Positions 23,565 through 35,301 of a stretch of 64,000 nucleotides of DNA are shown here, in pieces (position 1 is the stretch's first letter; every line of letters starts with the position of its first letter). The stretch is from Punica granatum. Taxonomy: Eukaryota; Streptophyta; Magnoliopsida; Myrtales; Lythraceae. The stretch spans positions 248,001 through 312,000 of the forward strand of contig NW_022204037.1 in NCBI RefSeq assembly GCF_007655135.1, read 5' to 3'. Position numbers and translations under genes: made by a program. A model generated the notes under the pieces. The model saw only the letters and a list, made by a program, of their open reading frames with translations, was not told where the DNA came from and ran no database searches.

Positions 23565-24065
23565 CACGGGCCCATAAACCCGTGCCTTTCTTTCTCTTAC
23601 CGCACGGGCTCATAAACCCGTGTCTTTACTTTTTCTGCAACCCACGGGCCCATAAACATGTGTCTTTACTTTTCCTGCACCGCACGGGCCCATAAACCCG
23701 TATCTTTACTTTTCTTGCACCACACGGGTCGATAAACCCGTGTCTTTACTCTTTTGGCACCGCACGGGCCCATAAACCTGTGTATTTACTCTTCCGGCAC
23801 CCTACGGGCCCATAAATCCGTGTCTTCACTCTTCTTGTGTATTTACTCTTCCGGCACCACACGGGCCCATAAACCCGTGTCTTCACTCTTCTTGCACCGC
23901 ACGGGCCCATAAACCCGTGTCTTTACTTTTCCCGCACCGCACGGGCCCATAAACCCGTGTCTTTACTTTTCCCGCACCGCACGGGCCCATAAACCCGTAT
24001 CCTCACTTTCCTTACACCATACGGGCCCATAAACCCGCGCCTTTACTTTCCATAAACCCGCGACT
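23565..24065. repeat. 40-bp tandem minisatellite, about 12 units, hairpin-forming
   Basis: The consensus unit is CACGGGCCCATAAACCCGTG followed by about 20 variable pyrimidine-rich bases ending GCACCG. The first half of every unit is a palindrome (CACGGG ... CCCGTG around CCATAAA). Units differ by a few substitutions; one is longer by a partial internal duplication near 23830, and the array ends with short degenerate units. It lies just before the polypurine tract, where Ogre-type elements often hold minisatellites. Confidence 0.9.
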
Positions 24066-24267
24066 TATTGCTTTGAGTTCGATTCCCCTCCTCCTATTCA
24101 CTGATTCTGACATCTGTTCAATAGATTTAGGTACATATGCTTAATTTCTTCCCACACATCCAAACTGAGGACCGACCGGCCATCGAGAGAGAGGTCGAAG
24201 CAGTCGCCGGAACCAAAAGGGTTGCTTCTCATAGTCTTTGGCTACATCCTCTAACCGAGCATACAAC

Positions 24268-24282
24268 CAAAGAGGGGCAAGC
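24268..24282 (+). promoter_or_regulatory. Polypurine tract of the LARD-like element
   Basis: The purine-rich run CAAAGAGGGGCAAGC directly precedes the TGTCAACACC start of LTR2, the expected place for plus-strand priming. Confidence 0.65.
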
Positions 24283-25899
24283 TGTCAACACCTCATTTTG
24301 GTCCACCGGCTCTAGGATATGCATCAACAAGGCTCCCGACTAGCGTTCCACAACTCTAACAAAAATGGCTAGGGCAACATAGAGAATTTTGCAGCACACA
24401 CGACTGATCCCGAAGAGTAAGGCACGAATTATCAATATTCGAATCGAAGGCAGTGGACAAAGGGCAAATCACATCTCTGTATCATTTTCTTCGGTGAGAA
24501 CGACTATATTCGTGGATCCTAGAACCAAGTTCGATATTTTTAGATCAAGATTTGGTGAGTCTGGGACATTTCAATGCAAAAATCACGTCAAGAGCCCATT
24601 CGAGCAAAAAGAAAAAATTCGTGAGAACTGGGGTGCCCAAACAGTAAATACAGCAGCTCGAGCATGGGATTCGACGCATCATATCATGGTCAATCCGGAA
24701 CCTAAAAGGGTGAACTCCATATTCTTGACCTAGGAAATCGAGTTAGATTCAATTTGACGGGTCATCATTCCAAGATTCAATACGGAGAGAGAGTTATAAA
24801 TTTTTTAGCGCACCATGCCTGAAACTGTTAAATCGGGACTGACTCTGCCAGTCGAGGAAAAAATCCATAAAAAATTCAATTCTTCGTATTTTCAAGCATG
24901 GCTAACATCATTGGATTCCTAATCCACTGACGATTCAGAAAATAAAAAGAAATAGGAGATGTTTTTGGCTTTATTGGTACATAATCGAATATATTCTCAT
25001 AGATCAGAACCAAATCTCCCGGTTTGGGCCAGTTGTCGAAGAAAAATTGTTTCAGGAACTTTCTGAAGTCGAATAATCTTCAAATTTTACGAGGATGTGC
25101 CCAACTCATGTAGAGATCAAGGAAAAATATCGCATAGACCAAAAGATTCATGAGAAATTCAAAAATATTCCGGATGTTCAGGTCATCCCATGGACCACTG
25201 GTCTCAGCTCTGCCCCTCCCGCCCTTTTTTTCCCCGCTGCCCCCCATTTCCTCTTCTCCTTCTCCTTCTCTTTTCTTTTCTTTTTTTCGGTTGGTTCAAA
25301 AGAGGAAACCTCCAGCTCACTCTCCTCCCCCTCACCTCATTCCCGGAAAAAAAATAAACCTAAGGCACCCTCTCGAAAACCCTAGCCGCCCCAACTCCCT
25401 GCTCTGGTTTTTCCCACAGCTCATCTCCTCTCTTCTTCCTCCGGATTCCGGGATCCAAAAAAAAAAACCAAACGAACTCCCTTTTCGACTCCCTCAGCTG
25501 GACCTCTCTGTGCAACCCGCAGCTCCACCCGAACTCCCGGAGCTCTCGGACGTCCATTCCTCCGACCCCACAGCTCACTCCCTCACAACAGAACCCCTCC
25601 GCTCACTCCCCCACAATACTGATAGCTCCCTCTCACTCGCTTTCTCTCTTTGATCGACTCCTTCTCGGTTCCCTCTTTCTCCACGCAAAACACCCCATCA
25701 ACGTGATCATCAGCTTCAACTCAACAGCCACCACTGGTGATATTGTTTCCTATCGAGAATCGATCGTGAAAGAGAAGTGCATCGTTACGCCAAGCATGCA
25801 CCGATAGGACCACCTTGTTTCTCCGCTCCCCGACCTTCCCGAGTTGAGCTTCCTCATGAGCCATTGCCCTTTGTATTTAATTGTTACTATCGTTGCTGC

Positions 25900-25930
<31 letters not shown>

Positions 25931-28900
25931 CTGTTGCAGGTCGAAGCCGTACTATTCGGGATTCTTCCGAGCTCCCTTGGTTCCTTCCACCGTGCTGAGC
26001 CACTGCTGGCCTCCATTCATCCTTGGTTGCCTCTTTGTGAAGTCCCAGCTCAACCATAAGAGGAACAGCAGATATGGTGAGGTCTTTCCGTCTCGAACTC
26101 GTTTGTTCATGCCTGGTTCGAGATAGGGTGACAAGTGTCGTTTGATTTGGAGAAGTTTCACTGGAAGTTCGTTGTTTGCAATCGTATGCATGGATAGGGC
26201 TGAGGTGGTCATTGATTTCTTGACTTTCATGGCTTGAGTTGGTGTTTAAGTAATGAGTTGAATTATTGCACGATTTCTTTTATGGATTTGGGCATTTTCA
26301 AAGTAATTTGACAAGTTAAGGTCAAATTTGAATAAATGGTTTAATTGAACTAATGATTGAGTTGATTTTGCCTAGATGTGTGGATAATGAATGACTTGAG
26401 ACGACCATTCGATAGTTGAACTTCGAGATCGATTTATCATGCTTGCTTTGTTGATTATCCCTTGCCTCAACTACTTGGCATAGGCTAGAATTGGGTATAG
26501 AGGCATTTAGTTGTCCATTTCTCGTCGTTATGAAGCTCTGGCCATCGATTAGTAAGATTTATTTATTATTATTTTTGCTTGCTGGCCACTAGAGATTAAA
26601 GGCCTTAGAGACTCACTTTAGCCACCTTTAAGTCATTGGATGAGTTGTTGTTGTGCTTAGATGTCTCGAGATTAATTATCTTAACGCTTCATGCTAATCC
26701 CGGGTGTCATGGAGTCAAGTTATTGTGACGTTAAGGTCAGGATCAGATTTGAATTGCAGTCTTGGAGCTCATTTCATTAATTTTACTCTCGATCCCGTTC
26801 ATGGCTCGAATCTTTGTCTTTGCCCCGATTCTCCCATATTTGTTTCTTGTTTGCATGTCCCCTCGAGTCTTGACGAGAAGAGAAGAAACTTGGCGAGACA
26901 AGAAGATATTAGGCCAATATCGGTAGGGCTCGAAGATAACGGGGAGACTTACCTAGGCTTAGGTTGAATCTCGACTTGAAAGCCACCTAGGTTCGTGGTT
27001 GTCGTGGGATCTTCCGATCTTCCGACTTGAAGACCAAAACCCGTTTTTATGAACTTTTCAAGTTATTTCGATTTAGTCCTTACAGCTATTTTTAATTTTT
27101 TTTCGGTCAGCCCTAATGTTTCTAACTTGTTTCAATCAAGTCCTGCGCCATTTTTAATACTTTCAGTTGAGCCACAGAGTTGTCAGGTCATTCAAATTAG
27201 TCCAGTAAACTTTTTTTAATTCATTTCAATTAAGTCCCTGTGACATTTTTTCACTTTTTCCAGATAAGTCCCAAACTTTAAAATCTGTTTCAATCAGGTC
27301 CCAGGCCATTTTCTAATTCCTATTCAGCCAAAAAATCTTTTCAGACGTTCCAAATTAGTCCAGGAAACTTCTCAAGCTGTCTCAAATCAGTCCCCGGGGT
27401 TTTTAGCCTAATTTCCAAATCAGTCCCTCTTCTTTCAAAATTATTTTTAATTCAGTCCTTGAGCAATTTATGAGATGTGCATTACGACCGTGGTGATATA
27501 TGATCATATGCGACTGTATTTTATGTTTAGTTTTGATCGGACGTTAAATTGTAGGTTAAATGCCTTAGATTTAAATAAATCGCTTTATAAATCCCTAATT
27601 TCTAAGGCAAATTATACATCTAAATGGTTTAATTAATCACTCGGACTTAAAACCGATGAATTAATTTATTTGTGATCATTTTGCCCGTATTCGTGTGCTT
27701 GGGATGTTTGAATATGTATTTGATTAAAACCTTACATGAATCGGTTTAACAATGTATAGTTGATTAAAATTGTATTTAACCCTAAGGCGGTCGGAAATTA
27801 GAGTTTATCGGGTGGCCCACTAATGGCCATTCCGACGGCTCGAAATCCGTAGACTAAAGCATTCGGAAAATTTCTAATTAACCTAAAATTCCACATATGG
27901 GATAATCGGGACGTTAAATTTGGCTAAATTAAATCACTTCACTCTTTTAAATGAATAGCACAAACCGACTAATAATCTGTAATCGCGTTGACAGCTCAAG
28001 AACTATTAGCCATGCCCTTTTAAAATTCACAATTTCAAAAGCACCGAGATACGTGCCACGTAATCTTGATTTTCCATACACACACATATTTTCCGGTTCA
28101 AGGGCATGATTACCGGTTCTTGTCCTGCCGTCACCCTAGTGCAGGTTTGGGCACTTAGGGAATTGGATCAGAGGCACGAGCGGGGACAGCCCGTGAAAGG
28201 TTGTCCTGCCTCACATGGGTCATGTGCAGAGATCTTGGCATCCACGTGGTGTTTCGTGCTCCCATTTCCCTAGGTTTGTGCTTAGAATGGGTCAAACCAC
28301 GGGAAAACAGATTAATTACAAACTTGGCTCAATTAAACACAGGCAAATAGTCGAGCAAAGGGTTAGGTTTTGCGTTTCAGGCAAAAACACTATTGTCATA
28401 ATCTGTAAAAGCCACATTGTCATGATACAGAACAATTTAAAAATAACCCACGCATTTGAGACTCGATTACAGACTTTGTGTCTATCGTGTCCACAAAATA
28501 ACTCTAAATGCTACACGTCCTCTCTATCACCCCGCTTGTTTGTTTTAGGGTAGGATTTGTATGCCAAGATACCCCGGTTAATAATCGGTTAACTCACGTA
28601 AATTCGGCAATAACAAAACCCCATTGTTTATTTATTTATGCTTACTTGTTACATTTTTGCACTTGTTTGTTATGCGAGTCGAACCTGACCCTTTAGGATA
28701 CGATTCACACGGGGTCCAACGCCCCTAACCGTCGATCACGGGGTCTAATCCTCCAATCACTGAGCGCACATATTAATTTCAATTTCAGTCTTTTCAAACC
28801 ACACGGTGAGCACGAGTGGAATAATAACCAAATGCGAACCGATCAGGATTCAGTCATTGTAATTTTGTATTTTTATTTGAGAGAGCAATGTGAAGGTTTT

Positions 28901-29327
28901 ATGTTGTACATTTATTCATGTAAGAATCCCGGTCGGAGAGCGGACGGTCGGAGAGTTTCTTCGAATTTACGGTGTCAAAACGGGCGAGTCAAGTGCAACC
29001 CTAAATCATGTGATAAATAAATAAAATGACAAGTCTAGTAAGATAGAGTACCGAAAGGGCGTGTGAGATATAGGCTCACACGTAATATAACCCCCGAATT
29101 CGGAATTTACGGTTCCGTACAGACCTTTGCCTTAGCATACTAGGTGTATCACATACCCCTACACCCGGACAACTCACCAGCTCTCGACCTTCAAGTTGTA
29201 AACAGGTAGTGGCGATTCCTTCTCACGTGCGTCCGTCGCGGGTCCCTGGGAAGGTGGACACTCCCAAGCCGCGTTGCATAGGCGCGCGCATGCGTGCCCC
29301 GACGAGATTAAAATTTGGGTGCGCACA
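24283..29327 (+). repeat. LTR2 of the LARD-like element (5045 bp)
   Basis: It begins TGTCAACACC and ends GGGTGCGCACA. The first 2265 bases match LTR1. The segment 26548-27790 has its own sequence with another array of AAGTCC/CAGTCC motifs. From about 27790 it shares the common 3' block with LTR1, the solo LTR and the Ogre LTR. It contains a T run near 25903-25930 and a 122-bp small insertion (28150-28271). Confidence 0.8.
28150..28271. mobile_element. Small insertion in LTR2, possible MITE
   Basis: LTR1 and the solo LTR lack this segment. AGGTTTG stands on both sides (28143-28149 and 28272-28278). The ends are weakly inverted (TAGGGAATTGGA against TAGGGAAATGGGA). It is too short to classify with certainty. 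Confidence 0.5.
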
Positions 29328-29332
29328 AGACC

Positions 29333-30384
29333 GATGGGCTGCGGGGTTGGCCAGAGCCGGAGTCGTGGAAGTTGATGGAGGGTCTCGTCCGGTGCTCGGC
29401 CAACCACACGCCGTTGTCTCCAATCAGCTTCCTGGAGAGGTCGGCTAAGGTCCATGGGACAGGACATCTTTGGTCTATGGTCTGGTGGAGTACACGTGGG
29501 GTGAGACTCATGTGCGGTGCGTGCGCTTGGCTTCCGCCTTGGCCCAGCTCGGGATTGCCCGTGGGGATGTGGTGAGTGAGTAGAATTCTCCCTCCAATCC
29601 ATGCCTGGGTGATTCCGTTGATTGATGCTGTTAGCGGTCACTGGTTAGGGACAAATTGATACATTTGCAACAACAATGGGACCAATTTGAGTTTACTCAC
29701 ATGCCAATTCGAGATTTGCTTCAAAATACATAGGGGCCACATGAGAATGCTCGGTCTGGAAATTGATCAGATTAAGTTCAAATTTCGGTGCATTATTTCT
29801 TCCCCCATCCCCCTCAATTCTGCTTTCTCGTTTACGGCTTTGTTTTAATCGCAGGTGGCCCTTTAGCCCCGAACGTGCCTGCCATGTAGGAGCTGCATTT
29901 CGCGGTGCCGATGGCGGGCGCGGTTCTCTGCACGCTAAATGCTCGCCATGACCCTGCAATGGTCTCGGTCCTATTGAGACATTCAGGGGCGAAGCTCATC
30001 TTTGTGGACTATGAGTTGTATGAGATTGCTCGAAGGGCCCTTGACCTCATTGGAAAGACCGGAACGGAATTACCGGTCCTAGTTGTTATTTCCTAATTGG
30101 ATGGCTCTGATTCACCCTCTTCTCATTTCGCTCACAAGTCGTACGAGGGTCTTGTTGCAGGTGGGCGCGATTACTTCGACGTGTTGAGACCCAATAGCGA
30201 GTGGGATCCGATAAGTATAAATTACACCTCTGGTACAACCTCGAGGCCTAAGGGGGTGGTGTATTGCCACAGAGGCGCTTATCTCAATTCCATCTCGACG
30301 TTCCTCCTCCATGGCATGGGGCCGCCACCCGTCAATTACCTGTGGACCGTCCCGATGTTCCATTGCAATGGATGGTGCTTCACT
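29333..30384 (+). pseudogene. AAE2-like pseudogene, rest of exon 1, intron, truncated exon 2
   Basis: Exon 1 resumes at 29333 and ends at 29571 with the same GTGAGTGAG donor as the intact gene. Exon 2 starts at 29855 after a GCAG acceptor. Lesions are visible: a 2-base loss in the G run near 29342, a 1-base loss near 29452 that resets the frame, TAG at 29887-29889 where the intact gene has TAC (Tyr), and TAA at 30094-30096 where it has CAA (Gln). The ATP-binding motif [11 protein letters not shown] is still readable. Homology ends at 30384, just after GWCFT, so the C-terminal half is missing. It cannot encode a working enzyme. Confidence 0.9.
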
Positions 30385-30572
30385 AAAATGAAAAGAAAAC
30401 GAAAGAAGGAAATTCTTCTAAAATGCCATACGATTCTATGCAGGATTTTATATCACTCCCATTCTCTCCTCTCCCTTTCCACCCATTTTCCTCCTATCGA
30501 AACACCACCTTAGACACTTTCTTATTGAAGATGTAGGACGCCAGATCACTCTTTATAAATAAGAGATGAGTT

Positions 30573-30746
30573 ACCAATAAAAGTGTTAGCTAAGTGGTAA
30601 GTAACTCACCCCCGTAAGGAGGAGAACACAAATTCGAATCCCGGGAAGCGTACTTGTTGGGAATGAGAATAACCTTTAATGCTCGATCTCTCGATTTGAT
30701 TAGTCAGATTCCATTGGGCTTCTGGATACCAGGGTACACACCGAAA
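30573..30746 (+). mobile_element. tRNA-derived SINE (family A) with 15-bp target duplication
   Basis: A tRNA-like head has an A-box-like TTAGCTAAGTGGT near 30587 and a B-box-like AATTCGAATCCC near 30634. The tail ends GGGTACACACCGAAAAA. The flanks AATAAGAGATGAGTT (30558-30572) and AATAAGAGACGAGTT (30747-30761) form a 15-bp direct repeat with one mismatch, as expected for LINE-driven insertion. A related 3' end lies at 35766-35830. Confidence 0.7.
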
Positions 30747-32912
30747 AATAAGAGACGAGTTCATATTTATTTCTCACATATTTCATATTTTGGTAGCAAG
30801 GATTAATTAGTAAGCTCAAATATGGGAAGGATTTTATTAGTTAGTATAATTTTAATATAACAATTTTTTTCATTGTGAACTCTGTTATTCAGAAGCTAAA
30901 CGAGTTCCGACTAATCCAATTCGAACCAGATCAGCTCACTAAGAGGTAAATCTCTTTTAGCATGAATTCTCTTCATTCACAAGACTTGAATCCGATATCT
31001 TACTTAAGGGGAATAAGCACCTTAAGCAAGGTCTCGAGTTCGATTATTGTGAATGGAGAAAATTCATTATGAGAAAGTTGAATATTACAATTTTTGTTGT
31101 CACTTTCGTTAGATCCTCTGGTACGTCCAAATATTGCATGGCTGCCTCAATTCATCTTTGGGTAGGTAAATCAGTTTAAGTATATGCTATGATCAAACTG
31201 ATTCTAGCAATAGTTTCGGTTCAGTTTTTAATGTTTTGTTTAATTTACATGGATAACTATCGTTCGGTTGTTTAGTTGCATGCAGTTTTCAAGATGTCAC
31301 GCTTCACATTCTATGTGAGTTCCCTATCATCTCGTTAACTGTTTTTTTTGGGTAAATTATGTATTAAAAAAAAGCAATTGATTTCAGCTATCTCCCCAAA
31401 TCTAGTCCGTCCTTTCATTTGTATCTTAAAAAATCATGAGGTTTCAGTTTGACTCCAAATCTATCCAACAATTTCTTTTTTATTAATTTTTCCATTAACC
31501 GTTTTGTTGACACATAAGTAATCGGGTATGGCGTCCACTTTTCCACTTGGCAACCTACGTGTGATTTAGAGGAGCAAATATACAGGCAATCACTCAAGTG
31601 GGGCCCAAAATACATGGAAAAAAATGGATTAGATTAAGTTACTGATATCTTTCAATGGCCCGACCAAAAGCAAAATCTCCTCGAGCGTTATACACTAAAT
31701 TGGGTGGTAGGCTGGTAGGAAAAACAAGCTGGCGATTCTCTTCCCAAGCTATATGGTAGAGCCTAAGTTCTTATAAATAATGGTAACTCCCAGCCCATTC
31801 GCCCTCTGATATTCTGTGGTTTCGAGGAATTTAACTGCAATTTTAGGTTAATTTAGGCTCACTTGCCTCGTTGTCATTGTCACAATCTAAAATGGAAAAA
31901 TAAAATAAAATCAAAGGTTCAGTGCCATGTGGAGAAGAGAATGCCAACAGGGACTATTGTATCAGCAATAAATGAACAAAATTATAACGAAAAAGTAACG
32001 ATTGGATAGATAGGAATCCCACTAAAAGATTAATGGCTTATATTTTCCTTGATTGAATATGGCTAGGCACATGTGCTGCCTCTTTCTCTCCTTCTCTTCT
32101 CCAAGAAATAGTAATTCAAAGACTTAATCAAAAAAGATTTTGAAAAATCAATAAAAGTAACAAATTAAAATCTAAAAATTCGTAAAAAATAAATCAACAC
32201 TAATAATGAAGAGTTAAAATAATCAAAGATTAAAGATTATTCATAAACTAAAAAATTCATAAAAGTAACATACTCAATTCTTAAATAATTTAAAATAAAA
32301 TAAAAACATAAATTTGGAAAAAGCAAAAAATAGAGACTAAATAAATAAATAATAATAATACAAAGTTCATACAATGTAAAATATATTAAATGAAAAATAA
32401 AATGAAATTTGAAAAGTGAAATATAAAATAAAAACTAAGAAAATCAAGAATTGATATATAAAAAAACTTTGAAAAATTATCACTACTTGGAGAATGCTAG
32501 AATATTAGAAATAAATTTAAAATAAATTTACTACATAAATGAAAAAATTTCAAAAGGTTAAAAATTTATAAGTGAAAATAATTAAATGAAAAAAATAGAT
32601 AAATGAAATAAAATAAGGAAATTTTGGACATCAAGGTTGATATCTTTCTTGATTATGTGTGCGATATAGTTGAAATCTTTCATTTTCCTCATTCTCTCTT
32701 CTGTTGGCCAAGTAGTCCACAAAGTGACAAATCAATCTCCATATGAAATAATATTTATCTTCCTTTCTTAGAATTGTAGTCTTTATATATATATATATAA
32801 GTTTTGTTAGAAACGTAGTCATATTCTAGAAAAGATTCAATCCTTCATTCAACAAAAAAAGATCCGAGCCTTTCTCACACAAAAAATTCAATTTTTTTAT
32901 ATTTTACTTTTA

Positions 32913-33069
32913 ATTCAAAAGAGGATGTCGGGTAGTAGCGCGCGCTCTTACCTGTTGACCTAGATGGCGTAATTTCGATACCTAGTAGGGTTATCCGTGC
33001 CATTTATTAGTTATTTATGATTTCTTTTTTACTATACTAGGCCTTGAGCATCATTTGTAACCGAAAAAA
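32913..33069 (+). mobile_element. tRNA-derived SINE (family B), copy 1
   Basis: The head runs TCAAAAGAGGATGTCGGGTAGTAGCG with a B-box-like ATTTCGATACC. The 3' part, TTATTAGTTATTTATG ... CTATACTAGGCC ... CCGAAAAAAT, is shared with the copies at 33862 and 62153. An ATATTTTA-like word occurs on both sides as a possible short target duplication. Confidence 0.55.
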
Positions 33070-33861
33070 TATATTTTAAATTTATTTTAGGTTTTTTAAC
33101 ATTTCTCCAATAGTGGTTATTCTCACTTATTTTAATTTATTCTTAATTTTCTAATAATTCTAAAGTAGCGATAACTTTCCAGAGTTTTCTTATATTTTTA
33201 TTTTTTTTAGTTTCTACTATTTATTTTAATTTTGAATTTTTTGAATTCTTATGTAATTATATATATATTTTACACTTTATGAATTTTATGTTATTATTTA
33301 TTTATTTAGTCTCTATTTTTTATTTTTCTCTAAATTTTTTATCTATTTTATTTTATTTTTAATATATTATTTTTCTATATTTTTTAATTATTCTTAATAT
33401 TTTTTACACTTCTACGAAATATTAGCATTGTTTTATTTTTAAGAAATTCAAAATTTAATTTATTAATTTTATGAATTTTTTAAAAAATTCTTGCAAATAA
33501 GACTTCAAATATTTATTAGTGTTTTTTTAAGAACCTTGAAATTTTAAGATGTTGCTTTTATGATTTTTCTAATTTCCAAATAAGCCTTTAACTTGTTATT
33601 TCGTGGGAAAAAAAAAGAATAAAAGGAAAGAGAGAGAAATCACATGTCGGTTCATATTCGTTCAAGGCAAATATAAGCCATGGATCTTTTAGTAGGACAC
33701 ATGTCAACTCTTAGTCAATGATCAATATGAGATGGGCACAGGAAATGATCAATTAGTGCCCCCACTTATATTTTTCCCCAAAAAAGTAAATATCATTTTT
33801 CCCAGCAAAAAATAAATATCACTTCAAAACGAATTATTCATAGCCCACTTGCTTGTCAAAT

Positions 33862-34095
33862 GATGGTGTAGCGCAGTGGAATACGTCTTCCTCTTTTAAC
33901 TAAGATGTCACATAGTTCGATATTCAGTAAAATTATCTAATTTTCTTTATTAGTTATTAGATTTTTATTTTATTATATTAGGTCCACAAGCCTTTCTTGT
34001 AATAAAAAAAATTATACTAGATCCACAAGCCTTTCTTGTAATAAAAAAAAAATATACTAGGCCTACTAACCTCTTTTGTAGCTGAAAAAAGTCTA
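33862..34095 (+). mobile_element. tRNA-derived SINE (family B), copy 2, with repeated 3' tail
   Basis: The head GGTGTAGCGCAGTGGAATAC is a good A box and AGTTCGATATTC serves as B box. The tail TTATTAGTTATTAG ... TTATATTAGGTCCACAAGCC is followed by two further tail-only repeats (ACTAGATCCACAAGCC, then ACTAGGCCTACTAACC), each ending in an A-rich run. The element thus seems to have grown by tail duplication. Confidence 0.6.
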
Positions 34096-34429
34096 CTATG
34101 TCATACTTTTGCTACAAAGAATCAACTAACAGATGCCAAACTACAACGATAGATTTCAGAATTTGCCCGGGCAATGAACTAGTGAAGGCATGGGTTTAAT
34201 AGGGGATTCAATAGGTTGAACTGCAAATTTAGTGAATGATTAAATAATGTACTAGAATAAGCATCATTAATAATAAAAAGTAAAATATAGTTTAGAAGTT
34301 AGAAACTCCAAAAAATCATAGATACCACTTAATTCATTGCATATATAGAAGTTCATGCATTTTAGAGCATATTTATTAGTCTGTTTCTTGGCGAACAGAA
34401 TGACCGATATGGATACCTATTTTTAATTA

Positions 34430-35301
34430 TCAAAAAAGAGTGGTGATGCGGGTCACCCAAGCTCTGTCCTCTGGGGATCGCTCTGGTGATCCTTCTGCAG
34501 AGAAGGCTTTGGTTGAAGAGGACGACCAGTGCTCCCGAAGTACTAAGCGTGTCAAGAAGTTTTGGATCCTACGAGATAGGGACCCAAATGGTGAGGTCCA
34601 TGACAAATCCTCAGAGGCTGGGGCTGAAGCCCCACCACCAGTGGAGGGGAGTAAAAGGAAACTAACCTTTAAGGATATGGTTTTAGGACATTCAGCAGAG
34701 GCTGTTGAGGCTGTCGATAAGCCATGGGATGAGAAGGACAATCGAGATGATGATATGGATTCTAGCGATAAGGAGGATGAAGGTGTAGGGACTGAGTTAT
34801 GCCCAGCATTTCTCTTTTTGAAGGCTATCCTACGGTGTATTCGAGCCCCATGGTGGGGTTCGTTGATTATTAAAATACTAGGTCGTAAGGTGGGCTACAT
34901 GTATCTCCGTCGAAGGCTGATGCAATTGTGGAAACCTAAGGGAGATTTCAAATTGATCAGCCTCGGACATGATTTTTACACTGCAAAGTTTGGTAATCCA
35001 GAAGATAGGGAGTACGTACTTCGGGAAGGTCCCTGGCCAATCCTCGGCCATTACCTTTCAATGAGGGCATGGGTCCCTGATTTCGTCCCCTCCAAGGCTA
35101 CAATCGATAGGGCGGCAGCGTGGGTGAGGATTCATGAATTCCCTACGGAGTATTATACTGAGGAATGTCTTTTGGGAGCTAGGGAATATCATTGGTAAAA
35201 CAGTTAAAATTGATTACATTACTGAGGCTCATGAGAAAGGGAATTTTACCATATCCTTCACGATTCTTACACGTGCATATCCTGCACTAGTCACCCAGTA
35301 A
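34430..35301 (+). pseudogene. LINE ORF1 fragment with DUF4283 domain
   Basis: An open frame at 34440-35198 has an acidic and basic N-terminal region (RSTKRVKKFW, then DKEDEGVG) followed by a DUF4283 domain, the RNA-binding-type N-terminal domain of plant L1 LINE ORF1 and related proteins (LMQLWKPKGDFKLISLGHDF, then EYVLREGPWPILGHYLSMR). Near 35177 the frame shifts. The continuation GNIIGKTVKIDYITEAHEKG is readable until a stop near 35301. The usual zinc knuckle and the reverse-transcriptase ORF are absent, so this is a truncated dead copy. Confidence 0.7.

Larger units (their letters stand above)
22857..24282 (+). other. Internal region of the LARD-like element
   Basis: This holds about 1.4 kb with no gag or pol motif in any frame. 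It contains the 40-bp minisatellite and, next to LTR2, a polypurine tract. The remaining sequence (22870-23560) shows nothing recognisable. Confidence 0.65.
18198..29327 (+). mobile_element. Non-autonomous LTR retrotransposon (LARD-like, Ogre-related) inside an AAE2 copy
   Basis: The insertion starts TGTTAGCACC and ends GGGTGCGCACA. The flanks are GGACC (18193-18197) and AGACC (29328-29332), a 5-bp target duplication with one difference. The intact gene at 42110 reads straight through this site, which proves the insertion. It consists of LTR1 (18198 to about 22856), a short internal region without coding capacity and LTR2 (24283-29327). The termini and the 3' LTR block are shared with the Ogre LTR family, so it is probably a non-coding derivative moved by an Ogre-like partner. 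Confidence 0.85.
30385..34429. other. AT-rich intergenic region with SINE remnants
   Basis: No gene is supported. It holds the SINE-like elements annotated separately. A stretch at 31350-31640 starts GGGTAAATTATG and has CAAATCTATCCAAC-type words like the Mutator MITEs, but only one end is visible. 32100-32620 and 33080-33560 are very AT-rich. 30385-30520 begins where homology to AAE2 ends and shows nothing known. Confidence 0.5.

Noticed and set aside
23565..24065. CRISPR-like regular array
   Set aside because: Units are directly adjacent and spacers are themselves similar; it is a plant retrotransposon minisatellite without any cas gene.
30583..30650. True tRNA gene
   Set aside because: A and B boxes are present but no cloverleaf or acceptor stem closes, and a SINE tail and target duplication are seen. 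The same holds for 33862, 60220-60290 and similar sites.
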